Shown here in pieces: positions 10,981-23,959 of a DNA stretch of 64,000 bases. The notes under the pieces are model-generated. The model saw nothing but the letters and a program-made list of their open reading frames with translations, had not been told where the DNA came from and searched no databases. The stretch comes from Trema orientale. Taxonomy: Eukaryota > Streptophyta > Magnoliopsida > Rosales > Cannabaceae. The stretch's first letter is position 1. Each line of letters opens with the position of its first letter. The position numbers and the translations under genes were made by a program. The DNA lies in contig JXTC01000356.1 of assembly GCA_002914845.1 (NCBI GenBank), forward strand, positions 128,626-192,625, read 5' to 3'.

Positions 10981-13900
10981 TCGTCATTTTCCTTAATACG
11001 ATTTTCTACTAATTATTACTTTGCTTGTTCCAACCAAGATTATCTAGACTACAAAACAAAACCCTCCATTACTTTATTTTGAAATTTTCTTTTTTAATGA
11101 TATGTCGAATCAAATATCACGAAATTTAATAACAATTTAAAAACATGATCTATTGGATAAACTTGTTTTTGTAATCATTAAAAAAAATAATAATTTCAAT
11201 TTATATAAAAATCTCACCTCTCCTTTCTCTTTTGATAATGAAAAAAAGTGGGAAGAGCCCTATAATTCTATGGAAGCTCGGCAGCGTTGCCCAGTGAAAT
11301 TGATTATTACGGAGGTTATCTACTCGAACTCATGACCTTACTCTTAAGCTTATGAGTCAAGGCCTTAATTACTATGCTGTCTCGTTCGGTAGTAAATATC
11401 ATTCTAACAAATTTGTTTGACTGCTCCTTTGAAAAGTGAAAAATATATATATATATTATATCCTAGTGGTTAATTCGTATAAATTAGGAAAAATTGAAAT
11501 GGGGATTTTTTTTTTTTTTCAATATGTGACATTACACAAATTGAAATGATATTATATATATGTAGTTCTGTTACTATTGGAAATAAAAGTTTAAAGTATA
11601 ATTCACCTAAACTACATAATTTTTTTTTTGGGTATTAAATGTCCCAATAGTACTTTTTTGTTTCTAACGACTCTATTAATTAAATATACACAACAATATT
11701 TTTACTGTTCTTTTAGTGGCTAGATTTCTCCAACGTTGTCTGTTGCACCATCGTTTTCGTTGTGGGGCTTCTCACCCCAGGACTCATATCTAATCCAATC
11801 ATGCACTGAGAATAAAATTATAAAAGTATAGTAAAAGAAACAAATAATTAACAAAACAATTAGTTGAAAATTTAACGAATAAACTTTAGTTAAACTTATC
11901 TTTCAATTTTCAATAAATACATTAAAATGTAGTGAATTTGGTACACGTGTATATATATACATAAATATTTTATAGAGTTGAATCGATCGTATTCACGTTT
12001 TAACTAATACAAATGATAATTGTCTAAAACAATATTAGTTAAAATATGATATATATATTGATCAAATCATGACCGAATTTTTTTGTGAAACTGTATCCGT
12101 AACCCACATAAATGATACTTAAAAGGATCGATTCATGCGGAAGTGGAACCTTTCCACTCTATAGTTGACAGTCCTTTTCTTGAGGAAGAGAGAGAGGGGT
12201 AGAGGAAGGAGGACGATTCCTTATATGTATTATTGAAAGTTGAAATGTGAAAAAACTAAAAATGGGTCAGTGATGTTTCAGGCTTAGCCTATGATATTGT
12301 GACACGTATGTACCCTTTTGTCCACAGTTACATGTTCTTGGATCAGAGGATCTTATGTATCTATGCGACTTTGTCCTGTTCCTTAGTTTGTTTTGACATT
12401 GCGTTTTGGGTTTGGCCAACAGGTTTGCAGCAAAGTGGCCAACTATATATCCTCCGATTCACATTTATGTTTTTTCACATTATTGTTTTTGGATTGGTCC
12501 CCCTTGTACTGAAGCCCTAGGACACCTCTACTTTAGTGCTGTATAGGATGAAAAAAAACTATTCAATTAGTGTAACGTAGTTTGTACATAAAAGTGAAAA
12601 TTCTCAATTACAAACAATTCTGTCACCATTTACAATTAACGAGTTGTAACTATATATATATATATATATTTAGTGATGAGTTCTATCGATCATATATGAC
12701 TCATATGCCTACAAATATTTTTATTTTACATGTTGTGAATGAAATATTACAATTAAATGCCTATAAGAAAAGTTGTCAATGAATGTCAACTCTTTTTGTA
12801 ATGGCATCCTATCCTATATGAGGTGGGGCAATACAAGATGATCCGCGTTTTCAGTGTCACAATCTGTCCAACAGATCTATTTCGAAATGAATATATTGAA
12901 CTTGCTTTTTCTTTCTTTCTTATATTTTTTTTCTTTTTTTTTTTGAAGAAGAAGAAAAGTGTGAACTTAATATAGGGCTCGACATGGCCCTTGCCTTAAT
13001 GGTGACATTACAATAGATTCATCCATGGTGTCAACAATATAGAAGGATTTTCGAACAACGAAAAAGAGAAAAATATTCTTCACTATATAGAGAGAGACTG
13101 GTAATGGTTCATTGAAAGAGGTGGAATATTCTTGACATTGGACAAAGAGAAAAAGAGAGAGAGAGAGAGAGAGGGATAAAAATATATCATAGTCATGGTA
13201 AGAGAATATTTAAATTGAAGTAGTACATTTATTGATATTCATATCCCTAATTCCCAATGCTTGAGAGAGGATGAGAGGAGTTGGCATATAACACAATAGA
13301 ATGAGTAATAACGAGGATGCCAAAAATTAGTGCAAAAAATTACATCAAATAATGTGGTATTGGTTTTGACTATATAATTTTAAATGATATTGTTCTATTT
13401 AGAAATAAAGTATCGTTGATGCTTAATGGTGATGTTACTTTATCTTGTGTAAATTTTTTGTGTTTATAACATTACTTATTTAGTAGATTCATAAACAAGT
13501 CGCCATTTAAAATAATAGAGGGTCAGGTCTGAATGTGAGAGAAATTTTAATGGGCATGTTTTTTCTGGTATTAATGCTAAATTTTAGTATTTGGCAAAAA
13601 TATATATATAATAGTAATTTTACTCATAATTTAGAGTATGTGTTATTTGTTGTGCTAAATATAGAGCACACAAAAATTCTATGCTAAAATTTTATTAGCA
13701 TGTCATAAAAATTGTAAATGTTTTCATAATTATTATTTATTTTCATCAAGAAGTTGCTATAACCTAGGGTTTTGGTTCACTATTTTGCTCATTTATTGAT
13801 CATTTCGTTCATTTGTGTAGAAGATAAACGATTGTAAATTGGTAAGCTGAATTAGAGTTTTTATGATGAGCAATTTGATAATAAACTAATAAAAATTAAT

Positions 13901-14700
13901 AATAGAAAAAGATAATTTGTAAATAAAGCAACGTTTAAATACAAAAAAGTACTTTTTTTTTTTTAAACTAGCATACATACATTGAAGCACAACTTTAGTA
14001 GTTAATACTACTATTCTCCCATGCTTATCTTATGCTTGTACTTTCCTGAAATTAACATCTAAACTCCAAATTGCATAATGTATATCACACATGCCAGCTC
14101 AAAGATAGTTAATAGGCTCATTCCTTTCATTTTGTCTTTTTTTTTTTTTTTTTAATTACTAATGTTGGCGTGGGAATTGGGATTATTTTGTTTCCTTCTT
14201 TTTAGGTCAGTCAAGCTTAGTTGGAGTGGAGGCCTATCTTATGTCGTACAACATAAGATGTTAGCTGCCAAAGTGGCAGTGGGGCTGGGGCGTGGGATTT
14301 GGACTCACTCATTATATATTGTATATTTTGATTTGTGTACAATTTTTGTAATATATTGAGGGGGAAAAAAAAAGTAAAATAAGTTAATGATATATGTAGG
14401 GCAGGTGGAGTTGACGGGTGCAGTTACAATTACTTGGCCTAATATAATTAATAAAAGAGGGTCATCTTCTATGCCAAGTCTATGCAATGCCGTACCCTGC
14501 AAGCACTTGAAAGCAGATCAGCGGCCCAGGCGCCACCTCTTCAGTGACCTCCACGTGTCATGACACTGATGGCTGATGGACATGAAATTCTTGTCATTCC
14601 TCACGATTTCTTTTAAGTTAGTAACGCTATAGGTGTACTTTAAGTTGCCACCCCCCACATAAAGTATCAGTTATACATTGCACTGTTTGCACTGTTAAAA
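10981..14700. other. Gene-poor AT-rich DNA upstream of the SPL gene
   Basis: No gene supported. It contains a SINE-like remnant (11230-11400), several AT and GA microsatellites (for example GA near 13158-13174) and long T or A runs. All ORFs here are short and low in complexity. Confidence 0.5.
11230..11400 (-). mobile_element. Probable SINE remnant (tRNA-derived)
   Basis: On the minus strand, 'aaggccttgactcataag' is followed by 'gtcatgagttcgagtag', an order that fits a tRNA-like head with a degenerate Pol III box B (GTTCGA). 'aacctccgtaat' and a short body follow. Plant SINEs commonly carry this arrangement. Ends and target duplications were not resolved. Confidence 0.4.
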
Positions 14701-15074
14701 GGGATAATTATAAGAAAATACTATTAGATTTGTGTGTTGTACAATTTAAAATTTGAAGTTTGGACTCTACAAAATAATATGTTGCGATTAAGAAATTTTA
14801 AAAATTAATACATTGAGTTAATTTTTTGAATAATTTTAACTGATAAAATACAATAATATCCTCAAAATTAAGAAGAATAATAAGGATTAATTTAGTTTTA
14901 ATAGAGGATATTATTATTTTTTGGTTGCTAAAATTGGCCAAAAAGTCTGTCCAGGGTATTAATTTTCAAAGATTCTTAATTTCAGGGTATAATTTTATAA
15001 AGTCCAACTTCAGGATTTAAATTGCAGAACACTTAAACTTGAGGGTATTTATTTGCAATTCACCCGTATTAAAA
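14692..15074. mobile_element. MITE family A, copy 1 (Mutator-like, 9-bp target duplication)
   Basis: Element 14701-15065 with long terminal inverted repeats starting gggataatt and ending in the inverse gcaattcaccc. Inner phrases such as 'gaagtttggactct' and 'aaattaatacattg' recur inverted at the other end. Flanks are ctgttaaaa (14692-14700) and gtattaaaa (15066-15074), 7 of 9 identical. It shares its whole layout, including the centre 'acaataatatcctcaaaat', with the copy at 20346. Confidence 0.8.
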
Positions 15075-17884
15075 AAAATTATTCATAGAAGGTTAATTAT
15101 ATTACTAGTCCTGAATAATATTTGTTATATTACTTTTTTTTTAAATTTTGAATTTACTCAGCAAATTATTATGAACTATGCAATTATTATAACAATTGTC
15201 ATTTTGTCAATAACGATAAATTGCCAAGAGAAATGAGTCATTAAAGCGCATGCTTTGATAAATATAGTCGATAACAAGACTAAGAATTTTTGGCTTACAC
15301 AATAGGCTCCTAAGAATTATGCAAATTGCGGCAATTGTCCTTTTATAAAAAAAATATGTTAAATTTTTAACTGGAATGAGAAATGGGCAAAAGCACACAT
15401 GCAGTTTAGTAGCTATACTGAGAACGAGACTCCGACTTCCATATAAGTAAACGATACCCGATCATATACTTTGTATGTATACGACTATTTTCGGTTAAAA
15501 AAAATTAATAATTTGTGATAAAAAAATTAATGCTATAATAATTACATAATTTATGCTAATCCACTATGTAATTAAATTGAAAGTTTGTGGAGTAAAGTGG
15601 TATAATGAATATAGTTCAAGAGAGTTATTATTATAATTAATCCCTCAATCTATACAATTGTAAGGAAATTTCGAAGGGAATGAAGTATTAAGAGCAAAAA
15701 TAAAAATAATATCACATAAGAGCAACACGATACTTTATGTGATTAGGAGAAATTGTCTAGTTCCTGAAAATGAGAGAGAGAATTATTTCATTACGTATAT
15801 AGAGATTTATAAAATACAAACTAAATCCCACAATAACTTTGTAGCCCTATCGATCACTGGTTATATTTTCATCTCTTCCAAATCTCACATCTCTATGTTT
15901 CTCCTCACGGCCCCATCTCAAGCAAAATCATAAAAAAATTAAAAAAATAATTCATACTCATACTTTACAAAAATTTTGACCTGGCGAAAGTAGGTAGTTA
16001 ACTTGAGTTAAATATCTAACAATCTTTACCTTAACTCAAACTCTTCATGTCCCCCATGCTTTGTTGGACACTAGTCTATTCCTCATGCTCCGCCTACAAC
16101 AAAGTCATCACTTGTGTGTTTTCTATGAAATCTTGTTCTTCTCCACTTTAGATCACAATATGATATATGTAGGACCATCTCCAATAAGTTATGCTAAAAT
16201 CAAACAAGATGTGTCAATATTATATTTGAAATAACTTACAATATTATGTAGGATAATCTCCAATATATTATGTTAAAAAAATGATATGTCAATATTATAT
16301 TTAAAATGACTTACTGAATTTAGAATACATTTTTTAAGTTTTACTCCAATATATGCATGCTAAAATAAATGTTATATTGTATTTGAACACTATTTCTATT
16401 TTCAGTTCTTCTTTTTTCTCATTATACTATTGAAAAACTAATGATAAAGCTCTACTTATTAATTACCTACCAATACAACCGCTCATGTTCTATTTAAATG
16501 AATAAAATAGTCAATAGAATCACTCTTATTCTAAAAATTACAATCACAAATATGCCCCAAAAAAAAAAAAATTTATTGGATCTTGACTTATGCTCAACCA
16601 TACCTTGCAAATTGATACATCTTGATCAAGTGTGAATGATTAATTTCCACATTTTCCTCAAGTTAAACTTGTAATTCTTCCTTCTTCTTTTTTTTCCGCT
16701 CAAGAAAATGTGAGTAAAAAAAGAAGTTATAGGAACACTAATTTATGGAATTTAGTGAGAATAATAGTAGGAATAAAACTTAGTGAAAAAAAGATGAGAA
16801 AATACTATACTTGTATTAAATTGGCCATATTGTAAAATTTATATATATTAACAATTAAATATAATAGTCATATTATAAATTTTCATACATGCTAAAATTA
16901 AATTGGCAACATTGTACAAAATGACTATTATAGAATATAACACTAATGTTATAATGGGAATATTGTAAATCCTAACACGTACTAATGACAAAATTGCAAA
17001 CTTAAACACATATTTATAATGACAAAATTTTAGCCCGTCTTATTCTAGGTGTTATATTTAACATAAAATGTGCTAAAAAATATATTATATATGAATACTG
17101 TTAGAGATACTTTTGTATACTAAATGCTAAAATTTAACATTAGCACGAGGAATAGCATATATACTAGCATACTAGATGCTCTAAAAACCACCGAATTTCT
17201 CATTGCGTTATCATGTATTTATGAAGCTTTCATAAAGAGTCAAAATCACCGGGTTACCATGTAACCACGGAAAAATCATCGATTTAGCATGTAATAACAT
17301 GTTTTACTCATAATCAACATCAATTCATCCAAGACTTAACCATCACGCTACAATACAAGTTATAGTCATGGCGTTACTATGTAAGCATGGAAAGCACATC
17401 ACGTTAAGTCATTTTGCTTTTTAATGTATTCCCAAACAGTCTTTTTCTGTCCTCTCGAAAAAAAAAAAAAAACCTGGAAAAATGACACTGATTGTCGAAA
17501 GCGTTAAGGTTCTGTCGAAATTATGGTTTACATGCTATTAACATAAACTATTTACGTAAATATTTTTTAAAATTATATAACGTTACACTTTCGTGACCTT
17601 CTGTTAGTTAAAGTTCACAGAAATAGGCTTGTTAGCCATAAAAATTTTCTTGAATATCTAAAGGCCCCTATAATTGGTTTGGACCAACTGGCTTAATGAA
17701 ATTGAGCTAAAAGGACAAATTCTCACGTGGTGCAAATCATGAATTTGAAGTCAAAATTTCTGGTATATAGGTGATAAATAATCAACTAATACCGATAGTG
17801 GAAATTAGACATTATACGGTGTTTCTGAAAAAAATTTGAAAAATATGGTGATTTCTATTTTTTTTTTAAGGTGTGGTACGATTT
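15075..17884. other. Gene-poor AT-rich DNA
   Basis: No gene supported. Several local near-repeats of 'gctaaaat...tgtcaatattatattt' (about 16180-17160) suggest an eroded repeat built on that phrase. A-runs occur at 16558-16570 and 17459-17472. Confidence 0.4.
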
Positions 17885-18120
17885 TTATTAGAAAAAAATA
17901 TCATTTTTTAAAAAATATTTAAATACCATTTTTTAAAATAGTAACCAGATTCTGGTAATCAATTTCCAGAAACTGTTAACTAGTGATCAACGGTATTTAT
18001 AACTGATATATAATTAGTAATCAGTAACCAGTAACCAATTTCTAGAAACCAGTAGCTAGTAACTATTTTTAAAATGGTACTTTTCTAAATATTTTTTAAA
18101 AAGTGATATTTTTCAAAAAA
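17885..18120. mobile_element. MITE family B, copy at 17.9 kb (inverted-repeat element)
   Basis: The left arm 'gaaaaaaatatcatttttta' is mirrored on the right by 'aagtgatatttttcaaaa', and 'aaataccattttttaaaata' by 'tatttttaaaatggtac'. The centre carries repeated 'agtaaccag' words. Related text occurs at about 40640-40870. Exact termini are not defined. Confidence 0.5.
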
Positions 18121-18830
18121 CTGTACGAAAATTGAAAAAAAAAACATGAGTTCCGTATTTTTGTAATTCTTTTCGATTTTTGTAGGCAAAAATGTTAGAA
18201 ACCCATACTGATATGGCCAGTATGACATTGGCTAGAGGCTCCATAAACGATATGATTTTTTTTTTTCTGCTCTGAAATGTGTTATTAGTTATCACTATAG
18301 ACTTCTTATATCTTCAGAAGAATTCATTGTGAGAATGTACACGGGCTTGGGCTTGGAAGCCCAATAAGGGGAGTCTTGTATTTAAATGACTGGGCTGTCG
18401 ACCCTATGTAGAGAAGTCCATTAGCCTGAAATAACTGTTTCAAAATTCAAACTACTTTCCCAAATTTTTCTTAAAAAAAATAAAAAACTACTTGGTTTAT
18501 AACACCTGATTAGAAGAGATGATATAATGTTTATCAAAAAAAAAAAAAAAAGAGATGATACAAAGTATAAATCATAAAATGGTATTCCCTCAAAAAAAAA
18601 AAAAAAAAAACCATATATGGTACAGTGCATGCCCCCACATTTTGGACTAATGTGTCAGCTTGGGCCCCATAAATAGGGATTACACAGCTTGATTAACGGC
18701 TTTTGAATTTAAATAAACAAAATTTTGAGGTTGACCCCAAAAATAATATGATGATTTTTTTATTAGCTTAATATATCATTTTCTTTTATTTAACAAAGAA
18801 AAAAAAAACAAACAGAATAATATATATATA

Positions 18831-19069
18831 GTTGCCAATCCGGTAGGTATTTTTTTTTTAACTTATGTGTAGGTATTTTTTTTCTAGCCGTTGGATCATC
18901 ATCTAACAATGATCTAACGGCTAAAATGAGATGCATGAAAAGACGTACATCATTAATGTTTTTTCTCTCTCCTACTTTTTAATATAAAAAAATGTGTAAA
19001 AAAATTTTTCATTTGCCCAATTAATACCTATGTGTAGGTAAAAAAAAAAATACCTACTGGATTGGTGCC
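18831..19069. mobile_element. MITE with about 45-bp terminal inverted repeats
   Basis: The left end 'gttgccaatccggtaggta', followed by a T-run and 'acttatgtgtaggtatt', is the inverse of the right end, 'aatacctatgtgtaggta', an A-run and 'tacctactggattggtgcc'. A small palindrome (agccgttggatca / tgatctaacggct) lies inside at about 18886-18921. Both sides are TATATA repeats, so the target duplication cannot be read. Confidence 0.75.
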
Positions 19070-20336
19070 TATATATATATGTATTGATGTTAAGACTTAA
19101 AAAACAATGGTCCAACCTTGCATATTAAATGCAAAGATAAGCTAATGCCTAGGGTATGGCACCCTTTGTGACTCTAGTAACATAATTGCTAATATTTAGC
19201 ATAGCGTTTTGAACTGCATTTAGGTATTCAGCAGTACTAGGATCACTCTCTTGCTCTCTTAACTCATTACTTTTTTTATTAAAAAACTTACATTTTAATA
19301 AACATAGCTTTATTATAAAACATAATAAAATTACACCTAACTTTATTATAAAATAGAATAAAATTTATAAAATTCATGTATCAAACAGTAAAATAGAACA
19401 TAATTATTTAGAACAAGAGTGCCCAATGCCAATCGAGGGAAATTAATAAAAATCTCGAGTCGTTTTAGTGGAATAGATTTATAGCCACCCCCACTGTCTT
19501 AATCATATCTGATTAATGATTTGCTTATTTGGTGTACATAGGGGAAGGACCTATTAATTAGCAACAAGTCAAGACCTAAATGATCCAATAATATTAATAA
19601 ATTTATATGTCTACACAGACAAGTTTTTGAAAATCAATGCTTCATCTCATGTTGACATATCAAAATGATCTGTAGTCTTTCTTGTACGCAGTACTATATT
19701 AACGAAATTATGAGGAAATTTTGACTAGTGTGCACAGTAGTTACTAACGAAACTGGACTATTCTATAATAGCTATATCCTATATTATCCTGAAAAATAAT
19801 TAGCTTAAACGACTTTATGATACAATAATCGATTTTAGAGAAGGAAATTAACAAGACTAATTAGCTCAATAAATGACATGCAATAAAAAAGAAAAGGATA
19901 TATTGCATTTTCTGTTGCATTTCCTTCCGCTAACATGTGGGCTTAAAGATCATTTATAATCAACATGATGCTATAATTTTTGAAGATTTCCAACTTAATT
20001 TTGTTTTTGAGCGAAGAGAGTGATTAAAGAGAGAAAAGCATCACAAATCTAAGTTGACACTACCTCCCAGCTTAACAATTCTCAAACTAACAATATTTAT
20101 TAATATAAGAAATCAAAACCATCCAAGAAAGCAGTACTCAAAATACAACCAAGGCTATCCAACCGAAAAAGGTTGGACATGTATATTCATAAAGTTATTA
20201 TGCCGTAACAATCCTTTTGGAAAGTACCATGCCTCATGTCAAGATTTTGAATTTTGCCACTTTGGTATGAGCATTAATTTTGCTCTTGAAAATAATATAT
20301 AAGTAACATTAATTAGAAAATCATGTTAAACTAGTT
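19070..20336. other. Gene-poor AT-rich DNA
   Basis: No gene, RNA gene or clear repeat recognised. The ORF at 20054-20302 has no family features. Confidence 0.4.
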
Positions 20337-20709
20337 TATCTATTAGGGATTACTGCAAAAAAATAACCTCATGTTTGGATGTTTAGCAATTCAAACCCTG
20401 AAGTTTGGATTCTGCAAAATAATACCCTGAGATTATGAATTTCTGAAAATTAATACCCTGTGTTGATTTTTAACTAATAAAATACAATAATATCCTCAAA
20501 ATTAAGATGAATAATATGAATTAATCTAGTTTTAATAGAGAATATTATTGTTTTTTCGTTTTTAAAATTAGTTAAAAAATCTGTCCAGTGTATTAATTTT
20601 CAGAAATTCTTAATCCCAGAGTATTATTTTGCAGAGTCCAAACTTCAGGGTTTAAATTACAGAATACTCAAATTTCAGGATATTTTTTTGCAATTATCCC
20701 TATCTATAA
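20337..20709. mobile_element. MITE family A, copy 2 (best preserved)
   Basis: Element 20346-20700 begins gggattactgcaaaaaaata and ends with the inverse (tatttttttgcaattatccc). The inverted arms run about 120 bp and include 'aaaccctgaagtttgga' mirrored by 'tccaaacttcagggttt', and 'aatttctgaaaattaatac' mirrored by 'gtattaattttcagaaatt'. Flanks are tatctatta (20337-20345) and tatctataa (20701-20709), 8 of 9 identical. The 9-bp duplication and long arms point to the Mutator superfamily; no coding capacity. Confidence 0.88.
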
Positions 20710-23640
20710 AAAGTAATATTCTTTTTATAGCTTTAAGGCATTTATACGTACTTATCGCTGAGAAAAGTGGTAAAAATAATAAAGAGGTTAGAGGATCAAT
20801 TATGAGACAGAGATGATTTAAAATTTTGTCTAAAAGTAGTGATTCAAAAGGTATTATGTTCTAACACGTTAATGTCATATGTTCTCGATCGATTTCCAAA
20901 TTTCCACCGAGAGTTGATTATCACCGTATATGTACAATTGAATAAATGGACCTTCTCATATATTCCATGCTTGTCCTCGCTCTCTAAAATGTCAAAATAA
21001 TTGGAGATTAGGTGTTAGTCATCCATCTAATGCGTATTATAGATATTAATAGCTAGATTAGTGATACTGACTTCGATTGATCGGCCATGTGCATTTCGAC
21101 AAAATCTGATGCTATAAATTCAAACTTCATGTATAGCTTCAGCGATAAATTAAGCATCTGATCACTAGTGTTTAGTATTATTGATGTTACATATTTCTTT
21201 TTTTTTTTTTTTTTTTTAAGTGTACGTAAACAAATATATAACCAGTGACATATATCTGGTACTAATATAACAACAATATTACGATCATTATATTTCTCTT
21301 ATAATTTCTACGATTCAATTAATAACAAAAGCTTATCACATTTGGCCCCGAATGAAAATATCTAAAATTTGTATCTAATATACTCTGATAAGCATTGAGT
21401 TAAGCTCATCAGTTTCCAAAATTCAACAAATTATATAATTCAGCATATTTTATATATATATATATATTTTCTCCCCGAAGTGGTGTTGATATATGTATAT
21501 GGTTGGCTTCCCTAAAATCTTAAGCCAGCATAAAATAGTTGAAATACGAATTAATTAAAATATATATATATGCTTATTGAAATGATATTTATATGTTCTC
21601 TGAAAATGATTTATCAAACAACTACGCCAGATATACAATGGACAACAACAAGGTTGCCAAAAACAAATAAAATTGAGCATCGTAAGCAGATCGCTACAAA
21701 GATCACAATTATGGAAGCATGATTATTTTCAATTTTAAAATCCCATTAATAATTAATACATATGTTTGTATAGAATTAACAAATAAAATAAAATAAAACG
21801 AAGTATTGACAGCTAGCTAGTGAGATGACTCTCTCCTAGGCTAACGACCATTATTAATTAATTTCTTTATTATCATCTTTCCTTCTCGTAGAATACTAAA
21901 ATAATCAACAGGATATTATTTTCACAAAGTGGAAGAACCAAATAAAACTCACTCCCCTAATCAATATCCACTACATAATTACACAGAACCCTACCAACTT
22001 GTGCACCATATGTAGTCTCTCTCTCTCTCTCTCTCTAGATTTTTCTGTATTTATTAATGAGTAAAATAATACTAAAACATACTAAACAAATCATGTGTTT
22101 TAAAAGCACATGCACCTAATTAAAATATAGAGAAATTGTCGTTGGCCAACATTCTCAAGGTCCCACAAGACCGGCGGCACTTGAAACTTCCACAAGCTAC
22201 AGTCCACTGCTTCCAACCATGAATTGTAATAAAGGTATTAGATTCTTCTCTCTATTTAAAAGATAATGTATGACCAGTACCTCACTGGAATTTTCCCATA
22301 TTCTAAATATAAATTAATATGTGTAATTATGTGCTTATTGCTGCTTTATATAAAGCCCATTCCCAAGTTTGACTCTCCTCTTAATTCACCCTAGATCTTA
22401 GTTTTTATCTATTATTCAAATGGCCCTTGAATAATTCCCACATTAACACATACAGCAATGACCCTTATCATATTATTTGGTCTCTCTCTTGTATGGCTTT
22501 TTAATTGGTTGGTTTTCAATAATGGTATTTGCATATATGTAGAGAAGAGACGGCAAATCCTTTGATTATTTAATTTGCATGGAAAAGAGATTAAAAAAAA
22601 TGTGAAATCATCTCAAGACTTGACACTTCTTTTATCCACCATATAATCATGATCATCATCCACTTTGTTAGGTTGTAATCAGTGTTGGCAAAACCCTTTA
22701 TGACGAACAAACAGAATCAGGTACACAAATTAATAAGCAAATTAAAGAGAGGGGAAAAAAAGAAAAGAAAAAAAGGGAAAAAAAAAGGTTCTGGTTTGCA
22801 ACTTAATCCTATTTGTCAGTTAGTGGAAATGTGATTGGGCGATTGTGTAGCCAGTTGATCATCTCAGAATACATATCCCTCCACTTTGCTATGATGAATT
22901 TTGACTGTTCATAGGTCATGATGAACCATAGCATGTGTGTGAACCCACTGGACCCCAATCTCTAGAGCTAATTGACATTAACAATATTCATCATATTGTC
23001 ATTACATACATGATATGTATATATATATTTCAACACATATTAGTACAGTGACAGTACATGAAGGATAAGTCATCATATTCATATGGAATATATATTTCGA
23101 GAAAGACTCCATTCACTATCCATCCATCCCCTCTTCCACGTCATTATTGGAAGTCTTCATATACGTCATTATTAGAAGTCTTCATATATTCTTGTACATT
23201 AACATGTACCGTTCGTTTCAAGAAACCAACATCATTACATTATATCACCAAAAAAAAAAAAATTCTAAAAATAGTACTATGAATCATTTAATTATTACTT
23301 GATCCAGAGATAAAGATACCTGATAAAAAAAAACCATCATATACTAACAGAGAATACACCTATTTTTATCTATATATTTAATACAATCTATTTTTGTGTA
23401 ATATCGTACTAATATTGACACATTTTGACACCATAATAAGTTGCTTCTATATAATCTCGGTTTATGTGGCTCCTTGAATCGGCCGAAGTGAAATTAATGC
23501 ATAGAGGAAGCCGGTAGTTCTACTGCCGAGCTGAGCGCTTAGATACATATTTCATTAATATTTAATATATATATAAGTTCTGTTACTGTCGCAAGTAAGA
23601 TCACAGGTCTCAGAGCTTGATTGTTGTGTAAGTACTAATC
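20710..23640. other. Gene-poor AT-rich DNA upstream of the LINE block
   Basis: No gene supported. It contains a T-run at 21200-21218, AT repeats at about 21451-21467 and a CT microsatellite at 22016-22036. Short GC-richer pieces near 22140-22215 and 22800-22970 could be regulatory or eroded repeat sequence, but nothing specific was identified. Confidence 0.4.
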
Positions 23641-23959
23641 TTCAGTACTACCATCCCACCAGGTTTTGGGCACGAACATTTGCTGGTCTAGGAAGAAATT
23701 ACAGCCTCCAGTACCACCATTCTAGTCGTGATTTCTACACGATCTCTTATAGCACATTAAACATTAGGTCAAGCTTTTTTCACTCAAAATTTTAGCTGCC
23801 TTCTAGATATTCGATGAAATACTTCATTAAATGCTAAAGTGTTTGTGAGACTTCGGTTAGTTTTTTGTTACCTGTTTCAGACTTCCCTATTCCTATTGGT
23901 GTATTTATTTGCCCGTTTTGTTGGTTGACACTTGTGCAGATTGTTGTAGCCTTTTGGCC

